This document shows positions 17,665-24,221 of a stretch of DNA of 64,000 bases, piece by piece. Origin of the DNA: Bog-473 sp963777485. GTDB lineage: Bacteria; Actinomycetota; Acidimicrobiia; Acidimicrobiales; RAAP-2. Under the pieces are notes generated by a model that was given only the letters and a program-made list of their open reading frames with translations, had not been told where the DNA came from and made no database searches. Where the stretch lies: NCBI GenBank assembly GCA_963777485.1, contig CAVZQP010000004.1, forward strand, positions 248,001 to 312,000, written 5' to 3'. The position numbers and the translations under genes are program-made. The stretch's first letter is position 1; every line of letters starts with the position of its first letter.

Positions 17665-17678
17665 GGGCCTTTGCCCAG
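17663..17678. promoter_or_regulatory. Inverted repeat at the mftA transcription start
   Basis: CTGGGC-CTTT-GCCCAG is a perfect 6-bp inverted repeat. It overlaps the end of the -10 box and the predicted transcription start of mftA, so it could be an operator; a short leader hairpin next to the ribosome site is the alternative. Confidence 0.45.
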
Positions 17679-17689
17679 AGGAGGTCGGG

Positions 17690-17800
17690 ATGCTGGCTGA
17701 GGACCAAGACACCCAGGACATCGAGGACGTGTCCGAAGAGGACATCGACGAGCTCCTGGTCGAAGAGGTCTCCATCGACGGGATGTGCGGCGTCTATTGA
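17690..17800 (+). CDS. mftA: Mycofactocin precursor peptide MftA
   Basis: The 36-residue ribosomal peptide is acidic (DQDTQDIEDVSEEDIDELL) and ends in the diagnostic IDGMCGVY. Mycofactocin derives from the terminal Val-Tyr. MftC, presented the peptide by MftB, decarboxylates the Tyr and crosslinks it to the Val, and MftE releases the modified dipeptide. A strong ribosome site (AGAGGAGG) sits five bases before ATG 17690. Its stop overlaps the mftB start (TTGA). The gene is short enough to be missed by automated callers. Confidence 0.97.
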   Translation: MLAEDQDTQDIEDVSEEDIDELLVEEVSIDGMCGVY

Positions 17801-18102
17801 GCACGACCGAGGCGAGGCCGGCCGGGACTGGAGCCGGGACCGTGTTCGCAGCCGAGAGGGCGTGGCGGCTCAACCCCCAGGTTGCCCTGCGTGACGAGGC
17901 GTTCGGCGCGCTGGCCTACCACTACGGCAACCGCCGGCTTGTCTTCCTCAAGTCACGCACGTTGGTGACGCTCGTCGGCGCGCTGGCGGATTATCCGAAT
18001 GCGTCGGCGGCTATCGAGGCATGCGTGCCCGAGGGCAGTCGCGCTGCCTACGAGCGGGCGCTGGCCCGGCTGGCCGCTTCCGAGGTGATCGATGCCTGCT
18101 AA
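17797..18102 (+). CDS. mftB: Mycofactocin peptide chaperone MftB
   Basis: MftB is a PqqD-like winged-helix protein that binds the MftA leader and delivers it to MftC. The product is about 101 residues, with the core RLNPQVALRDEAFGALAYHY, LVFLKSRTLVTLVGAL and ALARLAASEVIDAC. I place the start at TTG 17797, overlapping the mftA stop by four bases; an in-frame GTG at 17785 is the alternative and would add four residues. The 3' end overlaps mftC by 11 bases, indicating translational coupling through A-B-C. Confidence 0.93.
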   Translation: MSTTEARPAGTGAGTVFAAERAWRLNPQVALRDEAFGALAYHYGNRRLVFLKSRTLVTLVGALADYPNASAAIEACVPEGSRAAYERALARLAASEVIDAC

Positions 18103-19276
18103 CACCGAGACCGGGGACTTGGCGGCGCCGTTGTCGTTGAAGGACCGGTTCGGCCACGGTCTTGACGCGCCGATCTGCCTGACCTGGGAGCTGACGTACG
18201 CGTGCAATCTCGCCTGCGTCCACTGCCTGAGCTCGTCCGGCCGCCGGGACCCGGCCGAGCTCACGCCCGCCGAGGCACGTGCGGTGGTCGACGAGATGGT
18301 CGACATGAAGGTGTTCTACGTCAACATCGGCGGGGGCGAGCCGATGCTGCGCCCGGACTTCTTCGACCTCGTCGGGTACGCGGTGGATCGGCGCGTGGGG
18401 GTGAAGTTCTCCACGAACGGGACGCGGCTGACAGCCGAGCGGGCGCGGCAGTTGGCGGCGTTGGACTATCTGGACGTCCAGGTGAGCATTGATGGGGCGA
18501 CCGCCGCCACGAACGACTCGGTCCGTGGCGAGGGTTCGTTCGCGGCGGCCCGTCTCGCCATGGACAACCTGGCGGCCGCCGGCTTCGGCCCGTTCAAGGT
18601 CAGCGTGGTCGTCACCCGCCAGAACGTCGAGGAGCTCGACGCGTTGGCGGCGATCGCCGATTCGTACGGCGCCCAGCTCCGCCTGACCCGCTTGCGGCCG
18701 TCCGGCCGCGGCGTCGATGTGTGGGACGCATTGCACCCGACCGCCGCGCAACAGCGCCGGCTCTACCACTGGTTGCTCGAACGTCCCGGGGTGCTCACCG
18801 GGGACTCGTTCTTCCATCTGTCGGCGCTGGGTGAACCGCTGGACGGGCTCAACCTGTGCGGGGCGGGGCGGGTGGTGTGCCTCATCGACCCGGTCGGCGA
18901 CGTCTACGCCTGCCCGTTCGTGATCGACCGCCAGTTCCTGGCGGGCAACGTCCGGGACCCCGGTGGCTTCGCAGCGGTCTGGCGTTCGTCGTCGCTGTTC
19001 ACGTCGCTGCGCGAGCCCCAGAGCGCCGGCGCCTGTGCATCGTGCGGCTCGTTCGACGCCTGCCGGGGCGGGTGCATGGCGGCGAAGTTCTTCACGGGAC
19101 TGCCGTTGGACGGCCCCGACCCTGAGTGCGTGCACGGCCACGGCGAGGCCGCGCTGGCGACCCTGGCGGAGGGCGAGCGTCCACGGGCGGTCATCGGCCA
19201 CTCGAAGGTGGCGTCGGACGGAACGCCGGTCCCGGTGCCGACCCCGGTGCGGTTCCGCTCGGCCGCCCGCGCCTGA
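18092..19276 (+). CDS. mftC: Mycofactocin radical SAM maturase MftC
   Basis: MftC is the radical SAM/SPASM enzyme that oxidatively decarboxylates the C-terminal Tyr of MftA and forms the Val-Tyr crosslink. The 394-residue protein has the radical SAM cluster motif C38-x3-C42-x2-C45 (ACNLACVHC), the SAM motif NIGGGEPMLRPDF and later barrel strands. The C-terminal SPASM domain carries auxiliary cluster cysteines in LCGAGRVVCLIDPVGDVYAC and CASCGSFDACRGGC, with a final Cys in PECVHGHGE. Length and motifs are complete. Confidence 0.96.
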   Translation: MPANTETGDLAAPLSLKDRFGHGLDAPICLTWELTYACNLACVHCLSSSGRRDPAELTPAEARAVVDEMVDMKVFYVNIGGGEPMLRPDFFDLVGYAVDRRVGVKFSTNGTRLTAERARQLAALDYLDVQVSIDGATAATNDSVRGEGSFAAARLAMDNLAAAGFGPFKVSVVVTRQNVEELDALAAIADSYGAQLRLTRLRPSGRGVDVWDALHPTAAQQRRLYHWLLERPGVLTGDSFFHLSALGEPLDGLNLCGAGRVVCLIDPVGDVYACPFVIDRQFLAGNVRDPGGFAAVWRSSSLFTSLREPQSAGACASCGSFDACRGGCMAAKFFTGLPLDGPDPECVHGHGEAALATLAEGERPRAVIGHSKVASDGTPVPVPTPVRFRSAARA

Positions 19277-19320
19277 CCGGATGTACCGGCTGAGCCGGCT
19301 GAGCTGATCGACTGGTCGAC

Positions 19321-20013
19321 GTGGTCGACGTGGAGCTGGGACGCGCCACCTGGCGGCAGGTGGAGGCGACGGCTGGTGCGACCCTGCTTGCGTTGCCGCT
19401 CGGTTCGCTCGAACAGCACGGGCCGCACCTCCCGCTCGATACGGACACCCGGATCGCCGAGGCGCTGGCCCGGGGCCTGGCCGAACGCCGGACCGGCGTG
19501 GTGGTCGCACCGGCGGTCGCCTACGGGGCGAGCGGCGAGCACGCCGCGTTTCCCGGCACGCTGCTCGTGGGGCACGAGCCCCTGGCCGCGCTCCTCGTCG
19601 AGCTCGTCCGCAGCGCACGCACCACCTTCCGCGGCGTCGTGTTCGTGAACGCGCACGGTGGCAACGAGGCGGCACTGGCCGAGGTGGCGCGACGGTGCGC
19701 CGCCGAGGGTGACGACGTGCTGGTCTGGCGGGCCACCGTGCCCGGGGGCGACGCCCACGCCGGGCGCACCGAGACGTCGCTGATGTTGGCCATCGACGAC
19801 GGCGCCGTCCGCCGGGAGCTGGCCGAGCCCGGCTGCACCGAGCCGCTCGATGCACTGCTGCCACGTCTGCGCGTCGAAGGGGTACGGCCGGTATCGTCCA
19901 ACGGCGTGCTGGGCGACCCCACCGGAGCGAGTGCCGAGGAGGGACGCGCCCTCATGGACGCCCTGGTCGCCGACCTGGCGGCGTCGGTGGCCCAGCGCTG
20001 GTCCGCATCGTGA
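19321..20013 (+). CDS. mftE: Mycofactocin peptidase MftE (creatininase family)
   Basis: MftE cleaves matured MftA to release the crosslinked dipeptide AHDP. The 230-residue protein has creatininase-family metal ligands in GSLEQHGPHLPLDTD (residues 29-42), the segment VFVNAHGGNEAAL, and a Glu near the end of HAGRTETSLML. The start is GTG 19321, within a run of repeated GGTCGAC units. The stop overlaps the SDR start (GTGA). It lies 44 bases after mftC. Confidence 0.94.
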   Translation: MVDVELGRATWRQVEATAGATLLALPLGSLEQHGPHLPLDTDTRIAEALARGLAERRTGVVVAPAVAYGASGEHAAFPGTLLVGHEPLAALLVELVRSARTTFRGVVFVNAHGGNEAALAEVARRCAAEGDDVLVWRATVPGGDAHAGRTETSLMLAIDDGAVRRELAEPGCTEPLDALLPRLRVEGVRPVSSNGVLGDPTGASAEEGRALMDALVADLAASVAQRWSAS

Positions 20014-20795
20014 GCCCGGTGGCCGTCGTCACGGGTGCGGCCCGTGGCATCGGCGCCGCGACGGTGGACGCGCTCGTCGCGGCGGGCTGGAACGTGGTCG
20101 CCGTCGATGCCGCCGCCGACGACCCGGTGCTGGAGTACCGCCTCGCCACGAAGGAGCATCTCGACGAGGTGGTGGCCCGTCACGGCGCGGCGGTCCGCGG
20201 CGTCGTGGGTGACGTCCGCAGCCCCGCCGCCATGCGTGCCGCCGTCGACGAGGCGGTCCGTGAATACGGCGACCTCCATGCCGCCGTCGCCGCCGCCGGC
20301 GTCATCAGCGGGGGACCGCCCCTGTGGGAGACCCCGGACGCGCAATGGGACGTCCTCTTCGACGTGAACGTGAACGGGGTGCGCCACCTCGCCGCGGCGG
20401 TGGTGCCCGTCCTCCTCCAACAGCCGGCGCCGCGCCACGGGCGCTTCGTCGCCGTCGCTTCGGCCGCCGGCCTGCTGGGCCTGCGCCGCCTCGCCGCCTA
20501 CAGCGCGTCGAAGCACGCCGTCGTCGGCCTCGTGCGCTCCCTGGCCGCCGACCTCGCCGGCACCGGCGTCACGGCCAACGCGGTGTGCCCCGGCTCCACC
20601 CGCGGCCCGATGCTCGATGCCTCCGCCGCCGTCTACGGCCTGGCCTCCGCCGAAGAATTCGCAGGTCAGCAGCTTGTCGAACGCCTGCTCGAGCCTTCGG
20701 AGCCGGCCGCGCTGATCGCCTGGCTCTGTGGCACCGACTCGGGCGGCGTCACGGGGGCAGCGCTCCCGGTAGACGGGGGGATGACGACGTCCTGA
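20010..20795 (+). CDS. Mycofactocin-coupled SDR oxidoreductase
   Basis: The 261-residue protein has an N-terminal TGAARGIG dinucleotide loop and the catalytic YSASK. It also has VAVASAAGLLGLRRLAAYSA and NAVCPGSTRGPMLDASAAVY, as I recall for the mycofactocin-coupled SDR family that holds NAD tightly and depends on mycofactocin for turnover. It is translationally coupled to mftE by a GTGA overlap, which strongly supports a role with the cofactor. Substrate is unknown; proteins of this type oxidise alcohols or terpenoid carveol-like substrates. Confidence 0.92.
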   Translation: MSPVAVVTGAARGIGAATVDALVAAGWNVVAVDAAADDPVLEYRLATKEHLDEVVARHGAAVRGVVGDVRSPAAMRAAVDEAVREYGDLHAAVAAAGVISGGPPLWETPDAQWDVLFDVNVNGVRHLAAAVVPVLLQQPAPRHGRFVAVASAAGLLGLRRLAAYSASKHAVVGLVRSLAADLAGTGVTANAVCPGSTRGPMLDASAAVYGLASAEEFAGQQLVERLLEPSEPAALIAWLCGTDSGGVTGAALPVDGGMTTS

Positions 20796-20807
20796 TGTCG
20801 TGACGGC

Positions 20808-20833
20808 GTACTGACGTAGCGGAGTACTGACGT
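20808..20833 (+). repeat. 10-bp direct repeat, 16-bp period
   Basis: GTACTGACGT occurs at 20808-20817 and 20824-20833 in the 65-base gap before the zf-UBP gene. Further TGACG or TGATG units precede them. It may be a binding site for a regulator recognising TGACG half-sites. Confidence 0.4.
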
Positions 20834-20860
20834 CCCGAAAGGGAAGAGGTGGTGGGGTCC

Positions 20861-21133
20861 ATGGCCGAGGTCGAATGCACGCATCTTGATCAGATCAAGG
20901 GCGTGAGACCGCTCACGGACGGCTGCGGCGAGTGCATGAAGACCGGCGACCGCTGGGTGCACCTGCGCCTGTGCCTCTCGTGCGGCGAGGTCAACTGCTG
21001 TGACTCGTCGCCCAACAAACATGCGACGAAGCACTTCCACGGGTCGGGCCATCCGATCGTCCAGTCCTTCCAGCCGGGCGAGGACTGGATCTGGTGCTAC
21101 GCCGACGAACTGATGATGGAGCCCGGCGCCTGA
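20861..21133 (+). CDS. Small zf-UBP (ubiquitin-hydrolase-type zinc finger) protein
   Basis: The 90-residue protein is essentially one zf-UBP domain. Cys and His ligands appear in order: CTHL, GCGECMKTG, RLCLSCGEVNCCDSS, NKHATKHFHGSGHPI. W residues in DRWVHLRLC and EDWIWCYADE are conserved in the fold. Bacteria lack ubiquitin, and free-standing zf-UBP proteins are common in actinobacteria with unknown function. ATG 20861 is preferred over GTG 20849. It is convergent with the PLP lyase gene. Confidence 0.88.
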   Translation: MAEVECTHLDQIKGVRPLTDGCGECMKTGDRWVHLRLCLSCGEVNCCDSSPNKHATKHFHGSGHPIVQSFQPGEDWIWCYADELMMEPGA

Positions 21134-21142
21134 CGCTGGGGT

Positions 21143-22465
21143 TCAGCTGCTGGCGCCGTAGGTCGTGCCGCGCCGCTCGGTGCGGGTCGACCCAACGGCC
21201 TTGACCGACCGCCGCAGGTCGTCCACCAGCGCCGGCACCGTCGCCGCACTCCCGGCATGGACGGTCGCGTGCAACGAGTCCGGGCGGTTCTGCCGGTCCA
21301 GGTACCACCCGTCGGCGGCCAGCCGCTCGCCGACGGCGAAGATGTCCAGCGCCTCGGGGTCCCGGGCCCCGAAGGCCATCACGGTGGCGGGCGGGTCGCC
21401 GCGCACCTCGAGCGCGTCGATCGCCTCGACGCCCCGGCGCAACCCGAGGGCCGCGTCGTGCGCCACCCGCGTCAGCTCCATATACCCCTCCCGCCCCAGA
21501 TGCATCATCACCGCCCACGCCGCCGCGATCGGGCCCCCCGGCCGGGTGCCCGCCATCGCGGTCGACGCGTAGAAGCCCCCGAGCCAGTCCTTCGTGACGA
21601 AGAGCTGCTTGCGGGCGAGCTCGTGGTCCCGATACAGGATCACCGACACGCCTTTGGACGCGTACCCGTACTTGTGCACGTCCGCCGACATGGACGTGAC
21701 CCCCGGCACCCGGAAGTCGAACGCCCCGTCCACGGGGTCGAGCCGGCCCAGGTCCCGCAGGAACGGCAGCAGGTAGCCACCCATGCAGGCGTCGACGTGG
21801 CACAGGATGCCCCGCCGCAACGCCAGCGCCGCGATGTCGCCCACCGGGTCGATCACCCCATGCGGGTACGTCGGCGCGGAGGCCACCACCATGATCGTGT
21901 CGTCGGTGCACCCGGCCTCCAGGGCCGCCGCGCTGACCCGGAAGTCCGCGTCCACCGGGACACGGACCAGGTCGACGTCGAAATAGTCGGCCGCTTTGGT
22001 GAAGGCGGCGTGGGCGCTCTCCCCGCACACCACGCCCGGCCGGGCGATCCCCCGCTCACGTCCCACGTCCCGCGCCGTCTTGACCGCCTGCAACAGGCTC
22101 TCCGTCCCGCCCGAGGTCAGATACCCCTCGACCGCCCCGCCGGCCTCGGGCTCGTCCGCACCCAGCAGCGTCGCGGTGTTGCAGACGACGTCGTGCTGCA
22201 TGACCCCGATACTGGGAAACGCAAGCACGTTGAGCCCGTTCTCGGCGCTGAACAGCGCCAGCGCGTCCGACAACAACTCGTGCACCTCGTCGCCGGCCGA
22301 ATAGACGAGCGAGAAGACACGCCCGCCCCGCCAATCCTGGTCGTCCTGCTTGAGGGCGAGCAGCTGCTGCATGACCTCGCCCCGCGGCAGGCCCTTCTCG
22401 GGCATCGGGGTGTGCGGGAAGACGGTTCCGGCTCCGGATTCGGGTTCGGATTCGGGTTCGGCCAC
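21143..22465 (-). CDS. PLP-dependent lyase, sphingosine-1-phosphate lyase-like
   Basis: The 440-residue type-I PLP enzyme has GYLTSGGTESLLQAVKTARD (phosphate loop), HVDACMGGYLLPF (cofactor Asp) and SADVHKYGYASKGVS (Lys forming the Schiff base). WRGGRVFSLVYSAGDEV near the N-terminus is typical of sphingosine-1-phosphate lyases rather than glutamate decarboxylases. Such enzymes cleave long-chain base phosphates to a fatty aldehyde and phosphoethanolamine. GTG 22465 opens a repetitive Glu/Ser/Pro tail; the alternative start is Met 21. It is 44 bases downstream of an aldehyde dehydrogenase gene on the same strand, suggesting that the aldehyde is oxidised by its neighbour. Confidence 0.88.
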   Translation of the reverse strand: MAEPESEPESGAGTVFPHTPMPEKGLPRGEVMQQLLALKQDDQDWRGGRVFSLVYSAGDEVHELLSDALALFSAENGLNVLAFPSIGVMQHDVVCNTATLLGADEPEAGGAVEGYLTSGGTESLLQAVKTARDVGRERGIARPGVVCGESAHAAFTKAADYFDVDLVRVPVDADFRVSAAALEAGCTDDTIMVVASAPTYPHGVIDPVGDIAALALRRGILCHVDACMGGYLLPFLRDLGRLDPVDGAFDFRVPGVTSMSADVHKYGYASKGVSVILYRDHELARKQLFVTKDWLGGFYASTAMAGTRPGGPIAAAWAVMMHLGREGYMELTRVAHDAALGLRRGVEAIDALEVRGDPPATVMAFGARDPEALDIFAVGERLAADGWYLDRQNRPDSLHATVHAGSAATVPALVDDLRRSVKAVGSTRTERRGTTYGASS

Positions 22466-22509
22466 GGCCGCGTTCTTAGCGCAGGCGCCGCCGGACCGGT
22501 ATTACGAGC

Positions 22510-23982
22510 TCACGAGCTCCAGATGATGGCCTGCGGCTCCGTGTACGCAAGCAGCCCGTAGTCGCCCCCGTCCCGCCCGACGCCGGACATCTTGAAGCCG
22601 CCGAAGGGCGCGTCGTGGTTGCGCTGCGCGGTGTTGATGCCGACGTGGCCGGCCTGCAGGCGCTTGGCCACCCGCAGTGCCCGTGCGCCGTCCCCGGAGA
22701 ACACGTAGTCGTACAACCCGAACTCCGAGTCGTTGGCGATGGCGATGCCCTCCTCCTCGTCGTCGAAGGGGATCATGGTGATCACCGGCCCGAAGATCTC
22801 CTCCCGCGCCACCCGCATGTCGTTCGTCCCCGTGATCAGCGTCGGCGCCACGTAGAAGCCCTTCGGCAGGTCCGCCGGCCGCTCGCCCCCGATCACGACC
22901 TCGCCGCCGTCCTCTTGCGCCGTGGCGATGTGCGCCTCGATCCGCCCCCGCTGCGCCGCCGAGATCACCGGCCCGATGATCGTCTTCGCATCCGTCGGGT
23001 CGCCGACCTTGAGGAAACCGGCCATCTGCACGAGACCGTCACGCACCTGGTCGAACACGCTGCGGTGCACGACCGCCCGCGTCGGCGCCGTGCAGATCTG
23101 GCCCGAGTGGAACGACCACGTCGACCCGATGCACCCGATCGCCCCCTTGACGTCGGCGTCCTCGAACACGACGCACGCACCCTTGCCGCCCAGCTCGAGC
23201 AGCGTCCGTTTCATCGTCCGCGCCGCCTTCTCGGCGATGGTCACGCCCACCTGCGTCGAGCCCGTGAAGCTGACGCAGTCGACCTCGTCGGCGTCCACCA
23301 ACGCGGCGGAGGAGGCCGGACCGTTTCCGTTGACCAGGTTGACCACGCCGGGTGGGAAGCCGACGTCGTTGAGGATCCGGACGAGCTCCACGATGGCCAG
23401 CGGGTCCTGCGGCGCCGGCTTCACGACCACGGTGTTCCCCGCCGCCAATGCCGGCGCCACCTTCCCGGCCATGTTGACCATCGGGAAGTTGTACGAGGTG
23501 ATGCAGGCGACCACGCCGAGCGGCTGGCGGTTGACCATGCCGCCGATGATCCCGCCGGGCGCCAGCGGTGTCGCTTGCGCCGGCTGGGGGAGCAGCGGTG
23601 TCTGCAGCACCTGGCGCGGATCCCGCGCGTAACGCTCGAAACGGTCGGCCGCCACGGGCACCTGCATCCGTGAGCCGACGGTGGACGTCGCCCCCGTCTC
23701 GGCGATCACCAGCGGGAGCAGCTGGGAGGACTTGGCCCGGATGGCCTCCGCCGCTTCCCGCATGAGGGCGCCGCGCTCCTCGACCGACCAGGCCGCCCAG
23801 CCGGGCTGGGCCTCCTTGGCGGCCGCGGCCGCGGCCAGGGCGTCATCGGCGCTGGCGTTCGGCGCCCGCCCCACGAGCTCTTCTGTCGCCGGGTTCACGA
23901 TCTCGTACGTGCCTCCGGCCGCGTCGACCCACTTGCCCCCGATCAGGAGCTGGTGCTCGTCGCGCGTCGTCGTCTCGGCCAT
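22510..23982 (-). CDS. NAD(P)-dependent aldehyde dehydrogenase
   Basis: The 490-residue protein is a complete ALDH-superfamily member. ATG 23982 (MAETTTRDEHQ) follows a good ribosome site (CGGGAG). Visible motifs: ITSYNFPMVNMAGKVAPALA, FTGSTQVGVTIAEKA, the general base Glu in LELGGKGACVV, and the catalytic Cys in SGQICTAPTR. It oxidises an aldehyde to an acid. Its place upstream of the lyase gene suggests a fatty aldehyde as substrate (inference). A TGACG-N3-CGTCA site lies 35 bases before the start. Confidence 0.92.
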   Translation of the reverse strand: MAETTTRDEHQLLIGGKWVDAAGGTYEIVNPATEELVGRAPNASADDALAAAAAAKEAQPGWAAWSVEERGALMREAAEAIRAKSSQLLPLVIAETGATSTVGSRMQVPVAADRFERYARDPRQVLQTPLLPQPAQATPLAPGGIIGGMVNRQPLGVVACITSYNFPMVNMAGKVAPALAAGNTVVVKPAPQDPLAIVELVRILNDVGFPPGVVNLVNGNGPASSAALVDADEVDCVSFTGSTQVGVTIAEKAARTMKRTLLELGGKGACVVFEDADVKGAIGCIGSTWSFHSGQICTAPTRAVVHRSVFDQVRDGLVQMAGFLKVGDPTDAKTIIGPVISAAQRGRIEAHIATAQEDGGEVVIGGERPADLPKGFYVAPTLITGTNDMRVAREEIFGPVITMIPFDDEEEGIAIANDSEFGLYDYVFSGDGARALRVAKRLQAGHVGINTAQRNHDAPFGGFKMSGVGRDGGDYGLLAYTEPQAIIWSS

Positions 23983-24016
23983 CTGAACTCCCGGCTCGGG
24001 CGTGCGCCAGCGCATC

Positions 24017-24029
24017 TGACGCCCCGTCA
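24017..24029. promoter_or_regulatory. Palindrome TGACG-CCC-CGTCA upstream of aldehyde dehydrogenase
   Basis: A perfect 5-bp inverted repeat with a three-base centre, flanked by TC and CA. It ends 35 bases before the aldehyde dehydrogenase start. The same core recurs at 33785 and 49818, with a degenerate copy at 42700, each upstream of a lipid-catabolism unit. Confidence 0.6.
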
Positions 24030-24157
24030 CATTCAACTCCGCACCGGACGGGGCCGCCAAAAAGCCAGTTCGACCCCCCATCGGGGCCCTGCGACCGGTC
24101 AGCACGCGTTTTGTGCCGCCGTTGTGCAAAAGGCAGGACCTTCGACACTTCGCAAGG

Positions 24158-24185
24158 TTGGGCGGCCTGTGCGATTGTCTAGATT
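24158..24185 (+). promoter_or_regulatory. Candidate promoter of the FtsH-like gene
   Basis: TTGGGC (24158-24163) and TAGATT (24180-24185) are spaced by 16 bases. They predict a transcription start near 24192, about 30 bases before ATG 24222. This lies in the 239-base divergent region shared with the aldehyde dehydrogenase; apart from this and the palindrome I see no other element there. Confidence 0.4.
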
Positions 24186-24221
24186 GGAAACGTCCACGGG
24201 GGAGTGAACGGAGTCTGGATC

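Noticed and set aside
22435..22465. TTCGGA/TTCGGG hexamer run as a regulatory repeat
   Set aside because: It encodes the Glu/Ser/Pro tail at the start of the lyase and is simple coding low complexity.
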